DNA of 64,000 bases from Candidatus Obscuribacterales bacterium. GTDB lineage: Bacteria > Cyanobacteriota > Vampirovibrionia > Obscuribacterales > Obscuribacteraceae. A model generated the notes under the pieces. It made no database searches. It was not told the DNA's origin and was given only the letters and a program-made list of their open reading frames with translations. The stretch covers positions 1,527,519 to 1,591,518 of the forward strand of contig JAHBVO010000002.1 of the NCBI GenBank assembly GCA_019637435.1, written 5' to 3'. The translations under genes and the position numbers were made by a program. Positions 53,980-63,447 of the stretch are shown here, one piece after another; positions within the stretch are counted from its first letter, which is position 1, and each line of letters starts with the position of its first letter.

Positions 53980-56805
53980 ATGGTACAGTCAAAAATGACG
54001 ACTTCTCTTCCCAGATCAAAACAGCCAGAGCTTGGCCTTCCGCTTCTAAAGAAAGGCGAGAAGGAAAAGCTTGACCCGAAAGTTGCTGCGGCAATGGCGA
54101 AACTGCCTTCAATGGCTGTTCCCAGACCTCACCCTCCAGCTGCCGGACTTCTTCCTCTCTGGGATTTGTTCCAGGACGATGCCACCGGACTTGGTATCAT
54201 CGTTCTGAAAGACGGCAGTTATAGAACGATGTTCGAAGTCGATGGCGTTCACGTCAGCGGATTCGATGAAGTGCGCCTGGTCTCAATGATGAACCACTTC
54301 ACGGGATTCCTGAATGGTATCGATACTTCTGTGCAATTCACGATTGTGTGCCACAACACAACTAAGCGTGAATACTTCGAGAAGCATCCAGTCGAAGTGG
54401 TTAAAGACGAATTTCTCGAGTACGTAGCGAAGTGCGTTGAGAACGACCAAGCCAGCCTTTTATCTCGGAATTTCATTCCGGAATTGAAATTCTTCGTCAC
54501 TTTCTGCTATCGTCCGCCCAAAGAAAAACCAGCCAAGAAAGCCGGTTTTATCGAGGGCTTCACTACGACGCTCAAGGATGTGTTCGGCAACACCGCTGCC
54601 CGTCAGAGCGTAGGCGCGCATATGAAAAACGTCGCGACTTTGTTGCAGCGCGCGCAAGGTTACATGGGCACGCTCGGTGCTTGCGGAATGACCGGCCGTC
54701 CGGTTTCCGCTCTGGAATATTTCAGAATGCTGTATAAGGAACTGAATCCGAAACTCGGTCAGGTCACTGACGACCTGCTTCCTGAGCCGGTTAGACCAAA
54801 TATTCAACCGGTCTCTGCAAAAGTAAGACGTGTCTTCCCTGACATGGAGCCGGCAACGATTCGTCAGCAATTGACCGAATCGGAGTACGATTTCAGCAAC
54901 CCGGACTACGCGCGAATTTCAGATCTCGCGAGTCTAACAGTCGAGGATGCGAAGGAAAAAGAAGGGCTGTTTATTCGCACGCTTTATATGAGCCGGCTAC
55001 CTGAAAGAACCGGTCCATTGTGGCTCTCGCCGCTTCTGCGCTTGAACTGCGAGTGGCGAATGAACATCTACGCTCACAAGCTCGACAAAGAAGTTTTCAG
55101 AAAATCCATGCAGCGCAAACAGGCGCAAGCCACGGCGAACACCTATCAAAGTTTGATGGGGCAACGCTCGACTCCTAACCAGGAAGAAGCGGAAAAGGCA
55201 CAGGAAGCGGCGCATATAGGATCGGAACTGTACACATCCAACATGGAAGTGTTCAACTACGCGATCTATTTCACCCTTTTCGGCGAGTCGCTCGAGGAGC
55301 TAAACCGCGCGACGGAACTTGTGCGAACCGCAGGTCCTCAGTGCCGCGGCGCCCGTTTTGTAGTGGGCTATCGCGAGCAGAAGGGGCTCTTCATCGGTTC
55401 ACTTCCGGGCATGGGACTTGATGTCACTCGCCGCGGAAAGGCTGTGAGAACGCCGACCGTGCGCAACTCATTCCCATTTGTTCATGCCAAGCTCGGCTCG
55501 GAGACCAAGGGCAGTTGGCTCGGTTTCTCTAAAGAAACATTGGAGCCGGTTTTCCTGAATCCATACGATGAAAAACTGCCAAACGCTCTCTGTGTAGTCT
55601 TCGGTCAGCCTGGTGAAGGTAAATCCATGGTGGCACAGCAGATCATTCAGATGAAGATGCTTGCCGGTGCGAAAGTGGTGATTATTGACCGTTCCGGCTC
55701 ATACAGAATGCTCGCCGAGGTTTACGATGAGACCTCTTACATCAGGCTCGGTCCCGATGGTCAGGTCTGTTTAAACCTTTATGACTTGCCGCTTGCCGGT
55801 CCCGACGGTAAGCAAATCGACCCGGCCAATCCACCCGAGTCGCATATCATCAAGATTTTGAATTTCCATTCGGTCATGCTCGGTGAGCGTGGCGAACAAG
55901 CAATGACCAAGGATGAGAAGCCGGTTTTGATGATGGGCATTCAGGCGATTTATCGAGAGTGCGCAACCAAAGGTCGCGTGCCGATTGAATCAGACTTGAT
56001 CGAGTGGCTCAAGCTCGAAGCCGAGAAGAGCAAAGGTACTCGTCGCGGTGAAACTTGCGAGGATCTGGTCAACAGATTGTCGCTCTACACCCGGGGAGCT
56101 ATCTATGGAAAGCTTTTCGACGGACCGACTTCGATTCCGTCGAATGCAAGATTGATCGTGTTCGATACGTCGGATCTGGCTCACGATAAGACTCTTGAGG
56201 CTGTGGTCACTTTGTTTGTCTCCGACTTCGTTCTGAGAAACGCAGCCGAGCACAAGCAGCAGCAGATGAAATCCGGCAAGCCGGCGCGATTTGTTTTTTG
56301 CATAGACGAGTTGTGGAGACTGCTCAGATACGAGGGTGGTAAGACTCTGGTTGAAGACGCCTCGCGTACATCACGCCACTTAGGTCTACTGTTCATCGGA
56401 ATCTCCCAGGAACTGGGCGATTTGTTGCGCGATGAGCGCGCTCGAAACCTGGCGACAAACAGCTCTCTCAAAATTATTCTCGGTAACGACCCGAGCAACT
56501 TCGATCTCATTCGTGATGCCTGCGGTTTGACGCCGGCGGAGATGAATGCGATCGGTCATTTGACTAGAAAAAACAGAGAGTATTCAGACGCGTTTCTTGT
56601 CTATCACAAGATGTCGCGTGGTGTAGTCAGGCTTGTGGTCCCGCGTTTCATGTACTGGGTCGCCACGACTGAGCCTAACACGGACCAGCCTATGCGTTCG
56701 CGCATGATTGAATTGTGTCGCGGCGATGCGCGCTGGGCCTGCCATTTGCTCGGTCAGGGCTACACGCCGGAAACGTTTACACCAGACTTGCTGCTCGCCG
56801 GTTAA
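53980..56805 (+). CDS. virB4: VirB4/TraC-type T4SS ATPase
   Basis: 941 residues. The N-terminal CagE/TrbE/VirB domain covers about 45-480. The C-terminal motor has Walker A FGQPGEGKSMV at about 540, Walker B FVFCIDELWRLL at about 771, and the downstream FIGISQELGDLL block typical of VirB4. It powers assembly of the pilus and substrate transfer at the inner membrane. Length is somewhat above the usual 800-850. An ATG six codons in is possible. It is followed by the VirB8-like gene after 103 bp. Confidence 0.93.
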   Translation: MVQSKMTTSLPRSKQPELGLPLLKKGEKEKLDPKVAAAMAKLPSMAVPRPHPPAAGLLPLWDLFQDDATGLGIIVLKDGSYRTMFEVDGVHVSGFDEVRLVSMMNHFTGFLNGIDTSVQFTIVCHNTTKREYFEKHPVEVVKDEFLEYVAKCVENDQASLLSRNFIPELKFFVTFCYRPPKEKPAKKAGFIEGFTTTLKDVFGNTAARQSVGAHMKNVATLLQRAQGYMGTLGACGMTGRPVSALEYFRMLYKELNPKLGQVTDDLLPEPVRPNIQPVSAKVRRVFPDMEPATIRQQLTESEYDFSNPDYARISDLASLTVEDAKEKEGLFIRTLYMSRLPERTGPLWLSPLLRLNCEWRMNIYAHKLDKEVFRKSMQRKQAQATANTYQSLMGQRSTPNQEEAEKAQEAAHIGSELYTSNMEVFNYAIYFTLFGESLEELNRATELVRTAGPQCRGARFVVGYREQKGLFIGSLPGMGLDVTRRGKAVRTPTVRNSFPFVHAKLGSETKGSWLGFSKETLEPVFLNPYDEKLPNALCVVFGQPGEGKSMVAQQIIQMKMLAGAKVVIIDRSGSYRMLAEVYDETSYIRLGPDGQVCLNLYDLPLAGPDGKQIDPANPPESHIIKILNFHSVMLGERGEQAMTKDEKPVLMMGIQAIYRECATKGRVPIESDLIEWLKLEAEKSKGTRRGETCEDLVNRLSLYTRGAIYGKLFDGPTSIPSNARLIVFDTSDLAHDKTLEAVVTLFVSDFVLRNAAEHKQQQMKSGKPARFVFCIDELWRLLRYEGGKTLVEDASRTSRHLGLLFIGISQELGDLLRDERARNLATNSSLKIILGNDPSNFDLIRDACGLTPAEMNAIGHLTRKNREYSDAFLVYHKMSRGVVRLVVPRFMYWVATTEPNTDQPMRSRMIELCRGDARWACHLLGQGYTPETFTPDLLLAG

Positions 56806-56908
56806 TTCTCAACGCGTGAGTTTTTACCCTCGCGGAAATCGAGTGGCGAAACTTGAAATGGCGAAACTTAGAACAGGCGCAAACGGTTTATTCATCAGGT
56901 AATTCAAA

Positions 56909-57556
56909 ATGTTCGACTATCAGGCGGGTGAAAAATATAAACTGACATTGATCATCGTGGGCTTCGCCGGCGCCATGGTGGGGATGTTTTTCACGCTCCT
57001 GCTTCAGCCGGAACAGCGACCGCAACAAACTGCGAAACAGCGGCCGAAGTGGGCCGACCATCCGGACGTCACCGGCGGGCGCGGCGCGACCGCATACAAT
57101 GCTCAGGCGCAACAGCCGGGCGCTGCGCCGCTCACGGCCGAACCGCAGGTTGCTCCAACCAATGCCGACGACGCTCTTCGTTTAGTAAGCGATTGGTTGC
57201 CGCTGGCGTGGGATTTCAGCGCTCAGACTGCTGGAACCAACCAGGAGAAAGCGATTCAATATATGTCGCCGGAGTGTGCGCAGGCGTATCGAGCAAATAT
57301 TTGGTCACCAGAGATGGCTCAGACGATTGCGCTATCCGGTGCGAAGAGCCAGTTTAATACGACGTCCGTAAAAATTGGCGAACAGCGTCCTGATGGAGCT
57401 GTCGTTGTGCTGGTCGAAGGTCAGCAGATTCTAGATGTGCCTGGCAAAGGGCAAAACGTTCACGAAGTGAAATTCGAATACCTCGTGAAGATGACTCCCG
57501 ATCGCAAGCTTCAAATTGCAGGTATGGGAGAAGCTGGAAAAGGTTTTGGCATTTAA
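56909..57556 (+). CDS. VirB8-like protein (single span plus NTF2-like domain)
   Basis: 215 residues. A short cytoplasmic N-terminus is followed by one membrane span (about 12-32, LTLIIVGFAGAMVGMFFTLL), a disordered Pro/Gln/Ala linker, and a domain (about 85-212). The domain has two helices (DALRLVSDWLPLAWDFS; AIQYMSPECAQAYRANIW) then strands (SVKIGEQRPDGAVVVLVEGQ; KFEYLVKMTPDRKLQIAGM), the VirB8/TraE/TcpC NTF2-like order. Such proteins link the inner-membrane complex to the periplasm. Assignment by topology and position; sequence identity was not tested. Confidence 0.65.
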   Translation: MFDYQAGEKYKLTLIIVGFAGAMVGMFFTLLLQPEQRPQQTAKQRPKWADHPDVTGGRGATAYNAQAQQPGAAPLTAEPQVAPTNADDALRLVSDWLPLAWDFSAQTAGTNQEKAIQYMSPECAQAYRANIWSPEMAQTIALSGAKSQFNTTSVKIGEQRPDGAVVVLVEGQQILDVPGKGQNVHEVKFEYLVKMTPDRKLQIAGMGEAGKGFGI

Positions 57557-57731
57557 GCAAAACTTTTTTCGTATTTTTGCCATGGTTTAGTGCCGAGTAT
57601 CGTAGTTATAACATTCTCGAAATCGACTGCTAAGGCGATAATTTTGCATAAGCCAAAAAAGTAGGCATCAATAGATAGCCCATCCGTTCGAAATTCCGTT
57701 CTTCAAGTTTTAGAGGCTCAGGGTAGCAAGA

Positions 57732-60700
57732 ATGACGTACAAAGCAGTTATTAATGAGAAAGGACAGACAGTCTGCTACAAGGACGTAGATACTGGCGAG
57801 ACTATCTCCGCAAAAGAGTACGAGAAGCGCCAACAGCTTGGCGCTATGCTCCCCCAGCAGCACTACGGCGGTCAACTTCAAGCCGGTGGATACCCGATGG
57901 CGGGCGGCTCTCCGATGTATCAGGCAGGCGCAATCGACCCGGCTACCGGGCATCCGATGCCGATGCAGCAGATGCCGATGCAACAAATGCCAATGCAGCA
58001 AATGCCGATGATGCAAGGTCAGGGCATGCCCCCCATGCAGCAAGGCATGATGCAAGGCGGCGCTGGCGCGGATCCACTGATTCAGCCCGGTGCGACAATT
58101 CTTTCAGGTGGTGGCTCGCAAGTACCCGGACTTCCTCAAGCTCCTGGCGGCGGTCATCAGATGGGCGCCTACCAAGGTCAGACCACACTCGATTCGACGC
58201 AAGGTCGACCGCCCACAGCCGGACAGATGAAGCAAGGCAAGAATCTTCGCCTTGAAGGAATTCCGCACGCGCACCCGCAGATGCACGGTGCCGGCGCGCA
58301 GCATGGACCGAAGAAAAGTCACGGCTTCCTCGACGCGACGTCGATTGCGATTCTCCTGCCGACGCTCGTCTTGCTTGCGTTGATTATTGCCGCGGCGCAC
58401 AAGAAGCGCCTCTTCCCCTGGCAGACAATCAGAACTTTCAATCCCCCGTCCGGCATGCTCACGCCTCGCGACTACGAGCGGTCGTTCCTCTGCCCGCCTA
58501 ACTTGCGCCGTCACGGTCGCATGGGCAAGCGCAATCCGGAAGCGACCTGGGAAGAAGTCGACGGCGTCGTCATTCCGTTTGGTTTCCTGGCAAGAACGCA
58601 CCTGCCGATCACGATTCCGATGGGGCGCCTGCCAAACAAAAACATGTTCATCGTAGCGCCGTCCGGTTCCGGTAAAACGACCTTGATGCGCGCCATCATC
58701 AAATCTTTGTTGGCTAAACCTTGTGTCGTCATCGCGTTGGAAGCTAAAGCTAACGACCCGAACCTCGACGAGAAGAAAGAAGGTTTCAAATACACAGTGT
58801 TGCCTGAGGCTCAACAAGCCGGTTTCGACACACTGTACTTCAACCCTCTCGACACCGATTCCGTGCACTGGAATCCGCTTGATCTGCCGCCCAACACATT
58901 CGCAAGTTCTATCGTGCAGGACGTCAACTCCCTCGACGCGGAAGAGCAGCACTGGGCTGAGCGTGACATGGGTTACATCGAAGGTCTTGCCCAACTACTT
59001 AAGTGGGGCGCTGTTCAAGTCATCGGTGAAGATGAAAACGGTCAAGCTTCTGAACTCGAGCAGCTTCCATGCAACCCTCGCGGTTTGATGAAACTGGTCA
59101 ACAACCGCCGCAACATCGTCGAGTCCTTGAGACAGGCGAAAAACAGACCCGAAGTCAACGGCACCGAGTTGAGCGAAATGACGCAGCGTCTTTCGTCCAT
59201 CATTAGAACCGATGCTGACTGGGATAAGAACATCCAGGGCGTACGTGGTCGTCTGCGTATGTTTAAGAACCCGGGCGTTCTCGCGGTTACGGAATATTCG
59301 AACATCGATTTGAAAGCAGCGATGAACAGACCGACCGTGCTCATCTTCGGTGCGCCGGCATCACTCGGACCTGACGCTGAGTCTCTGGCTGCTTGCTTCG
59401 TCTATCAAATGCAACAAGCATTGCACACCAGATACGGTACCAAGTCGGTGCTGCCATTGTTCGCGTTCTTCGATGAATATCAAACCTTGAACATCGACGT
59501 AGCAGGCAGATTGTCAGCTATCGTCCGTGGTGCCAACGGCGGATTGACGCTAATCCTTCAGAACATCTCTCAGATCACTTCCGGCGGCAAGAACGCCGAA
59601 GCTGAAATGCGAACTATATTCTCCAACTGCGCGATTCGTGTCTGTCTGCACAACGCGGACGAACAAACGGCAGCATTCTTCTCTGAAGAAATCGGCAAGC
59701 ACGCAATTATCGTCCCTGGTATTGCGGACCACTACCAATCGACCGGTTTCGGTATCTTCCCGTCCAGTTGGAACAGAATCCACTCGCAACAAGTTGTTGC
59801 GCGGGTCGACTCTGACACAATTAAACGGATGGAGAAGCAGCACGCGCTTGTTTACCTGGCTCCGGCAGGCGACCCTGAGTTCGGTGAAACGAAACCATTC
59901 ATGGTCGACTTGAGAGGTATTGAAGAAATTGCAAGATTGCACCTGTTGCACAACGTCTCGGTTCGCCGCGGCGATGGACCAGGTCATGCCGCTCCGATTC
60001 CCGGCGCTCCGTCACCAAATGCGGTGCCGACATTCATGTCGGTCCCGAATGCAGCAGACGCAATCAATAATGTTTTCCACGAAGGTCCAAACGGCCAGCA
60101 CGCTCCACAGAACGGTATGCATCAGCACCAGCCGCAGGAGCCAGTTGCGCCCACGCCTAGCTCAGTCGGAAATCAGCTGGCTCAGGTTGTCACCACAGGA
60201 GTGCAATCGGTCATCGGCAGCTTGCTTGGCAAGGCTCCTGAACAAACCAATATGCAGCAGCAACCGCAAGCTTTCGCTCAGGTGCCTCATGGTGCAGGCG
60301 ATTTCGCCAACGCAGGTCGCATGATGTCTGAAACCGCCGGCGCTTTCGCCGCTGGCGCAGTAGCAGCGCAGCAAGGAATGGCACCGAACGCGGCGCCAGG
60401 CTTCGCTCAGGGTTACGGCAACGACCAGCTTGCCAACCTGCAAGCGGCGTCGAGAGCCGCGGCTCAAGCGATGGGACCGACTACGGATCCTTACGGATAT
60501 GCCGGTGGTAACGGCAACATCGGCAATGGTTACAACGCCGGACAGAGCTTTGACCCCAACCACAGCGGTGGGTTCGCTCAACAACCGTACGGTCAAATCG
60601 AGACTGCAGTAACCGGTTCAGTCGTAGAACCGATGCAGGCAGCTCCATCGGCTCCCGCCGGTTCCGAAAGAGACTGCCCTCATTGCGGCAAGCACGCCGG

Positions 60701-61235
60701 CAAAGGCAAGTTCTGTATTGAGTGCGGCAAGAAGATTGATATCGTCGCAGCCGCTCCGGCTGCAGCCCAGTCGGCAATGCCGTCGCTCAACGCGAGCCTT
60801 GCAGCGCCCCAGCAGCAAGCGAATCACGAAGACACTATCCAGGCTGTCCAACAACAAGTGGTCGGACCAATGGGAGCAAGAAAGGAAACCGGTAGACCGC
60901 AGCCTCGGTACGGTGGGCTCGAAGTGACCTCGCGTGAGAACTTGCCGTCCAAGCGTCCTTCGATGGCGGAAGCCGCTCAGCAAATGGGAGCAGCCAATCC
61001 GTATGCCCAAGCCCAAGCCCAAGCTCCGGCTCAGGCTCCGGTTGACCCTCGCATGGCGTACGGCACGGGCGGCAATCCCAATGCCGGACCGCTCTCGCAG
61101 CGAGTCGCTGCTGAGGCTGTCGGCGCAGGACAAAATAATCCCTATCACCGCTCGACCGTGACCAGCATGAATCCCGATGTAGCCAAATTCGGTTTCAACC
61201 CTGCTCACAGCAAGAAACAGGGCGTCGAATTCTAA
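57732..61235 (+). CDS. virD4: VirD4/TraG-type coupling protein with C-terminal zinc ribbon
   Basis: 1167 residues, against 550-700 in most VirD4 proteins. The N-terminal ~190 residues are Met/Gln/Pro/Gly-rich with four MPMQQ-type repeats. One clear membrane span at about 200-220 (IAILLPTLVLLALIIAAAH) precedes the ATPase: Walker A APSGSGKTT at about 308 and Walker B LFAFFDEYQTL at about 577. After about 770 comes an Ala/Gln/Pro-rich tail interrupted by a zinc ribbon, CPHCGKHAGKGKFCIECGKK, at about 982. It should select and feed substrates to the channel. The tail may hold substrate-recognition functions; inference. Confidence 0.9.
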   Translation: MTYKAVINEKGQTVCYKDVDTGETISAKEYEKRQQLGAMLPQQHYGGQLQAGGYPMAGGSPMYQAGAIDPATGHPMPMQQMPMQQMPMQQMPMMQGQGMPPMQQGMMQGGAGADPLIQPGATILSGGGSQVPGLPQAPGGGHQMGAYQGQTTLDSTQGRPPTAGQMKQGKNLRLEGIPHAHPQMHGAGAQHGPKKSHGFLDATSIAILLPTLVLLALIIAAAHKKRLFPWQTIRTFNPPSGMLTPRDYERSFLCPPNLRRHGRMGKRNPEATWEEVDGVVIPFGFLARTHLPITIPMGRLPNKNMFIVAPSGSGKTTLMRAIIKSLLAKPCVVIALEAKANDPNLDEKKEGFKYTVLPEAQQAGFDTLYFNPLDTDSVHWNPLDLPPNTFASSIVQDVNSLDAEEQHWAERDMGYIEGLAQLLKWGAVQVIGEDENGQASELEQLPCNPRGLMKLVNNRRNIVESLRQAKNRPEVNGTELSEMTQRLSSIIRTDADWDKNIQGVRGRLRMFKNPGVLAVTEYSNIDLKAAMNRPTVLIFGAPASLGPDAESLAACFVYQMQQALHTRYGTKSVLPLFAFFDEYQTLNIDVAGRLSAIVRGANGGLTLILQNISQITSGGKNAEAEMRTIFSNCAIRVCLHNADEQTAAFFSEEIGKHAIIVPGIADHYQSTGFGIFPSSWNRIHSQQVVARVDSDTIKRMEKQHALVYLAPAGDPEFGETKPFMVDLRGIEEIARLHLLHNVSVRRGDGPGHAAPIPGAPSPNAVPTFMSVPNAADAINNVFHEGPNGQHAPQNGMHQHQPQEPVAPTPSSVGNQLAQVVTTGVQSVIGSLLGKAPEQTNMQQQPQAFAQVPHGAGDFANAGRMMSETAGAFAAGAVAAQQGMAPNAAPGFAQGYGNDQLANLQAASRAAAQAMGPTTDPYGYAGGNGNIGNGYNAGQSFDPNHSGGFAQQPYGQIETAVTGSVVEPMQAAPSAPAGSERDCPHCGKHAGKGKFCIECGKKIDIVAAAPAAAQSAMPSLNASLAAPQQQANHEDTIQAVQQQVVGPMGARKETGRPQPRYGGLEVTSRENLPSKRPSMAEAAQQMGAANPYAQAQAQAPAQAPVDPRMAYGTGGNPNAGPLSQRVAAEAVGAGQNNPYHRSTVTSMNPDVAKFGFNPAHSKKQGVEF

Positions 61236-61578
61236 GTCAGGCGCGTCTAGTGCAAACCTCGGCGCGCGAGTTCTAAACATGAGGTCGAATTCTGAGAATG
61301 TCTCGTGGTTTGACGGTTTCGGTGTCGCGCGGCTTTTGAAGCCGCGTGACCTTTTGTTTTATCTGAACCTTTCAATAAGACGACCAGAAGTGAGAATTAT
61401 GGGTCGTTGGTAGCAAAGTGATCGTCAGTCGGGCAATCATGATCTACAATTATTTAAGGGGTACAAATACGGCCGTTGAAGTTGCAGTTCGAATGGCTGT
61501 CCCAAGATAGTCCTGCGATATCTGGGGGCACGGAAATTCCGGTTGTATTTGCATAGGGAATTCAGAGGCGGTAGATCT
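61236..61578. other. Intergenic region between virD4 and the replication-relaxation gene
   Basis: 343 bp. It holds the strong terminator at 61324-61360. A duplicated word GTCGAATTCT occurs at the end of virD4 and again near 61283. The remaining 180 bp precede the next gene, so a separate promoter is likely there, though none is clear by eye. Confidence 0.45.
61324..61360 (+). terminator. Strong intrinsic terminator ending the T4SS operon
   Basis: A 12-bp stem GTCGCGCGGCTT/AAGCCGCGTGAC (one G-T pair), loop TTG, followed by CTTTTGTTTT, 89 bp after the virD4 stop. Confidence 0.85.
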
Positions 61579-62415
61579 GTGTCTATGGTTGAGCGGGTTG
61601 CGCGGAGTAAGGTTCGGAAAAAGTCGTTAGTTTTGATGGAGCGTGATTTGCTGGCGCTGTTGCAACTTTATTTGCACAGAACCGTGACGTCCACACAGCT
61701 TGCGCGACTTTGTTTTAGCGATATCAGTTATGAAACCGCTCGCAAGCGATTGCGACGATTGCAGCAAGCCGGCTTCACCGGCTGTTCTTCGAGTGGGCGT
61801 ATGGAAGGGCGTGGGCGACCTGAACTGATTTATTTTCTTACCACGGCAGGTGCCAAAGCGCTCGAACAGCATCGCGGAATCTCGTGGGAGGAAATTCCAA
61901 CCGGACCGCCGCATACTTACCATAAGGAACACTTCCTGCGGTTAGTCGATGTGAGACTGGCATTAGAGGAAGCGCAGTGCCAGAGCGCGATTGAATCTCT
62001 GGATTTTACGACCGGACGCGAGTTCTGGAAAGAACTCTCTGGTGATATCGTATTTGGTGCCGAACAAGCGGATGCGACAATCTCGTTTGCTTACCCTCAA
62101 ATGGAACAGATGCGAATCCTGCTGGAAATCGACACCGGGAATTTCCGTCAAACACGGCATTGGGAGCCGAAAATTCGTGCTTTCCTGAAAACGGGATTTC
62201 CGATCTGGGTTGTCACAGGAAGTGCCCCACGGATCATGACTCTTCAAAAGTGGACTCAACCATTGTTGGAAGAAGCGGGTGTAGGTCCAGGAAAGTGTGT
62301 GTTTTCCGTCTACGATGACCTGGTCGAACGCGGCATTTTTGGAGCTGTTTGGCAGAGAACCGACGGCAGCGTCACCGATCTTCGCCCCCGGTTGGCTGAC
62401 GGCTCAAGAGGCTAG
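61579..62415 (+). CDS. Replication-relaxation family protein
   Basis: About 278 residues from a GTG at 61579 (AGGCGG upstream); the frame extends to a TTG at 61543, and an ATG at 61585 is also possible. Residues 20-85 (LALLQLYLHRTVTSTQLARL, TARKRLRRLQQAGF, GRPELIYFLTTAGAKAL) form the winged helix of PF13814. The C-terminal part resembles a restriction-endonuclease-like fold seen in the family (LLEIDTGNFRQ, WVVTGSAPR). Members occur on conjugative plasmids and integrative elements, which supports a mobile-element link for the T4SS. The exact function is unproven. Confidence 0.8.
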   Translation: MSMVERVARSKVRKKSLVLMERDLLALLQLYLHRTVTSTQLARLCFSDISYETARKRLRRLQQAGFTGCSSSGRMEGRGRPELIYFLTTAGAKALEQHRGISWEEIPTGPPHTYHKEHFLRLVDVRLALEEAQCQSAIESLDFTTGREFWKELSGDIVFGAEQADATISFAYPQMEQMRILLEIDTGNFRQTRHWEPKIRAFLKTGFPIWVVTGSAPRIMTLQKWTQPLLEEAGVGPGKCVFSVYDDLVERGIFGAVWQRTDGSVTDLRPRLADGSRG

Positions 62416-62424
62416 ACATCGTAA

Positions 62425-63447
62425 ATGTCGTCATCAAACGGTTCAGAAACTGGCAAAGAGTTAGTCAAAATCTCTGGGCTGAAAAAGCATTTTCCGATTA
62501 GAAAGGGTTTCTTCAACAGGCAAGTTGGCGCCGTGCGTGCGCTTGATGGCATCGATTTGACCATCCGCGAAGGCGAAACACTGGGTCTTGTCGGTGAATC
62601 GGGCTGTGGAAAATCTACTCTCGGTCGGGTGGTGCTTCGGTTGTTGCCTGCCACTGCCGGCAGTGTCACATTTGAAGGCAGGAATGTGCTGGCTGCGTCT
62701 GAAAAAGAGATGAAGGCGTTTCGCCGCGATATGCAGATTGTGTTTCAAAACCCTTACGCCAGCCTGGATCCACGCATGACGATCAGGCAGATTGTGCAGG
62801 AGCCGCTTGAGGTTCATCAAACCGCCAGTGGATCTGATTTACGCGATCGCGTTTTAAACCTCTTGGATCTTGTCGGTTTAGCAAAAGAGATGGCCGATCG
62901 TTACCCTCACGAATTTTCGGGCGGGCAGCGGCAGCGCGTGGGAATAGCTCGGGCACTGGCTCTTCGTCCGAAACTTATCGTTGCCGACGAACCGGTTTCC
63001 GCACTCGATGTTAGTGTTCAAGCTCAAATTCTGAATTTGTTGATTCAACTGAAATCGGAATTCAAGCTTACCTATCTGTTTATCGCTCACAATCTTGATG
63101 TTGTTCGGTACATCAGCGATCGGATCGCCGTCATGTATTTGGGACGCATCGTCGAGTTGGGCGAATGTGATGAGGTCTATAACCAGCCCCTGCATCCTTA
63201 TTCAAAAGCGCTGATCTCAGCGGCGCCTGTTCCCGACCCGGATTTCGACCGCAGCAATCGCATGTTGCTACCGGGCGATCTGCCCAGTCCTGCAAACCCT
63301 CCGTCGGGCTGCCGCTTCCACACACGCTGTCCGATGGCGCGAGACAAATGCAAGGTCGATGATCCAGCGCTTCGGGAGATCACTCCGTCGCACTTCTCTG
63401 CTTGTCACTTTGCCGAAGAGTTGCTTACACCACCGGAACAGGCATAA
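62425..63447 (+). CDS. oppF: Oligopeptide/dipeptide ABC transporter ATP-binding protein
   Basis: 340 residues. Walker A GESGCGKST, signature FSGGQRQRVGIARAL, Walker B LIVADEPVSALD, and the C-terminal oligopeptide-type extension with CRFHTRCPMARDKC that may hold a metal. KKHFPIRKGFF near the N-terminus is the OppF/DppF hallmark. It energises peptide import with an OppD partner and permeases, none of which are in this window. It starts 9 bp after the replication-relaxation gene. Its final codons are copied twice downstream. Confidence 0.93.
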   Translation: MSSSNGSETGKELVKISGLKKHFPIRKGFFNRQVGAVRALDGIDLTIREGETLGLVGESGCGKSTLGRVVLRLLPATAGSVTFEGRNVLAASEKEMKAFRRDMQIVFQNPYASLDPRMTIRQIVQEPLEVHQTASGSDLRDRVLNLLDLVGLAKEMADRYPHEFSGGQRQRVGIARALALRPKLIVADEPVSALDVSVQAQILNLLIQLKSEFKLTYLFIAHNLDVVRYISDRIAVMYLGRIVELGECDEVYNQPLHPYSKALISAAPVPDPDFDRSNRMLLPGDLPSPANPPSGCRFHTRCPMARDKCKVDDPALREITPSHFSACHFAEELLTPPEQA

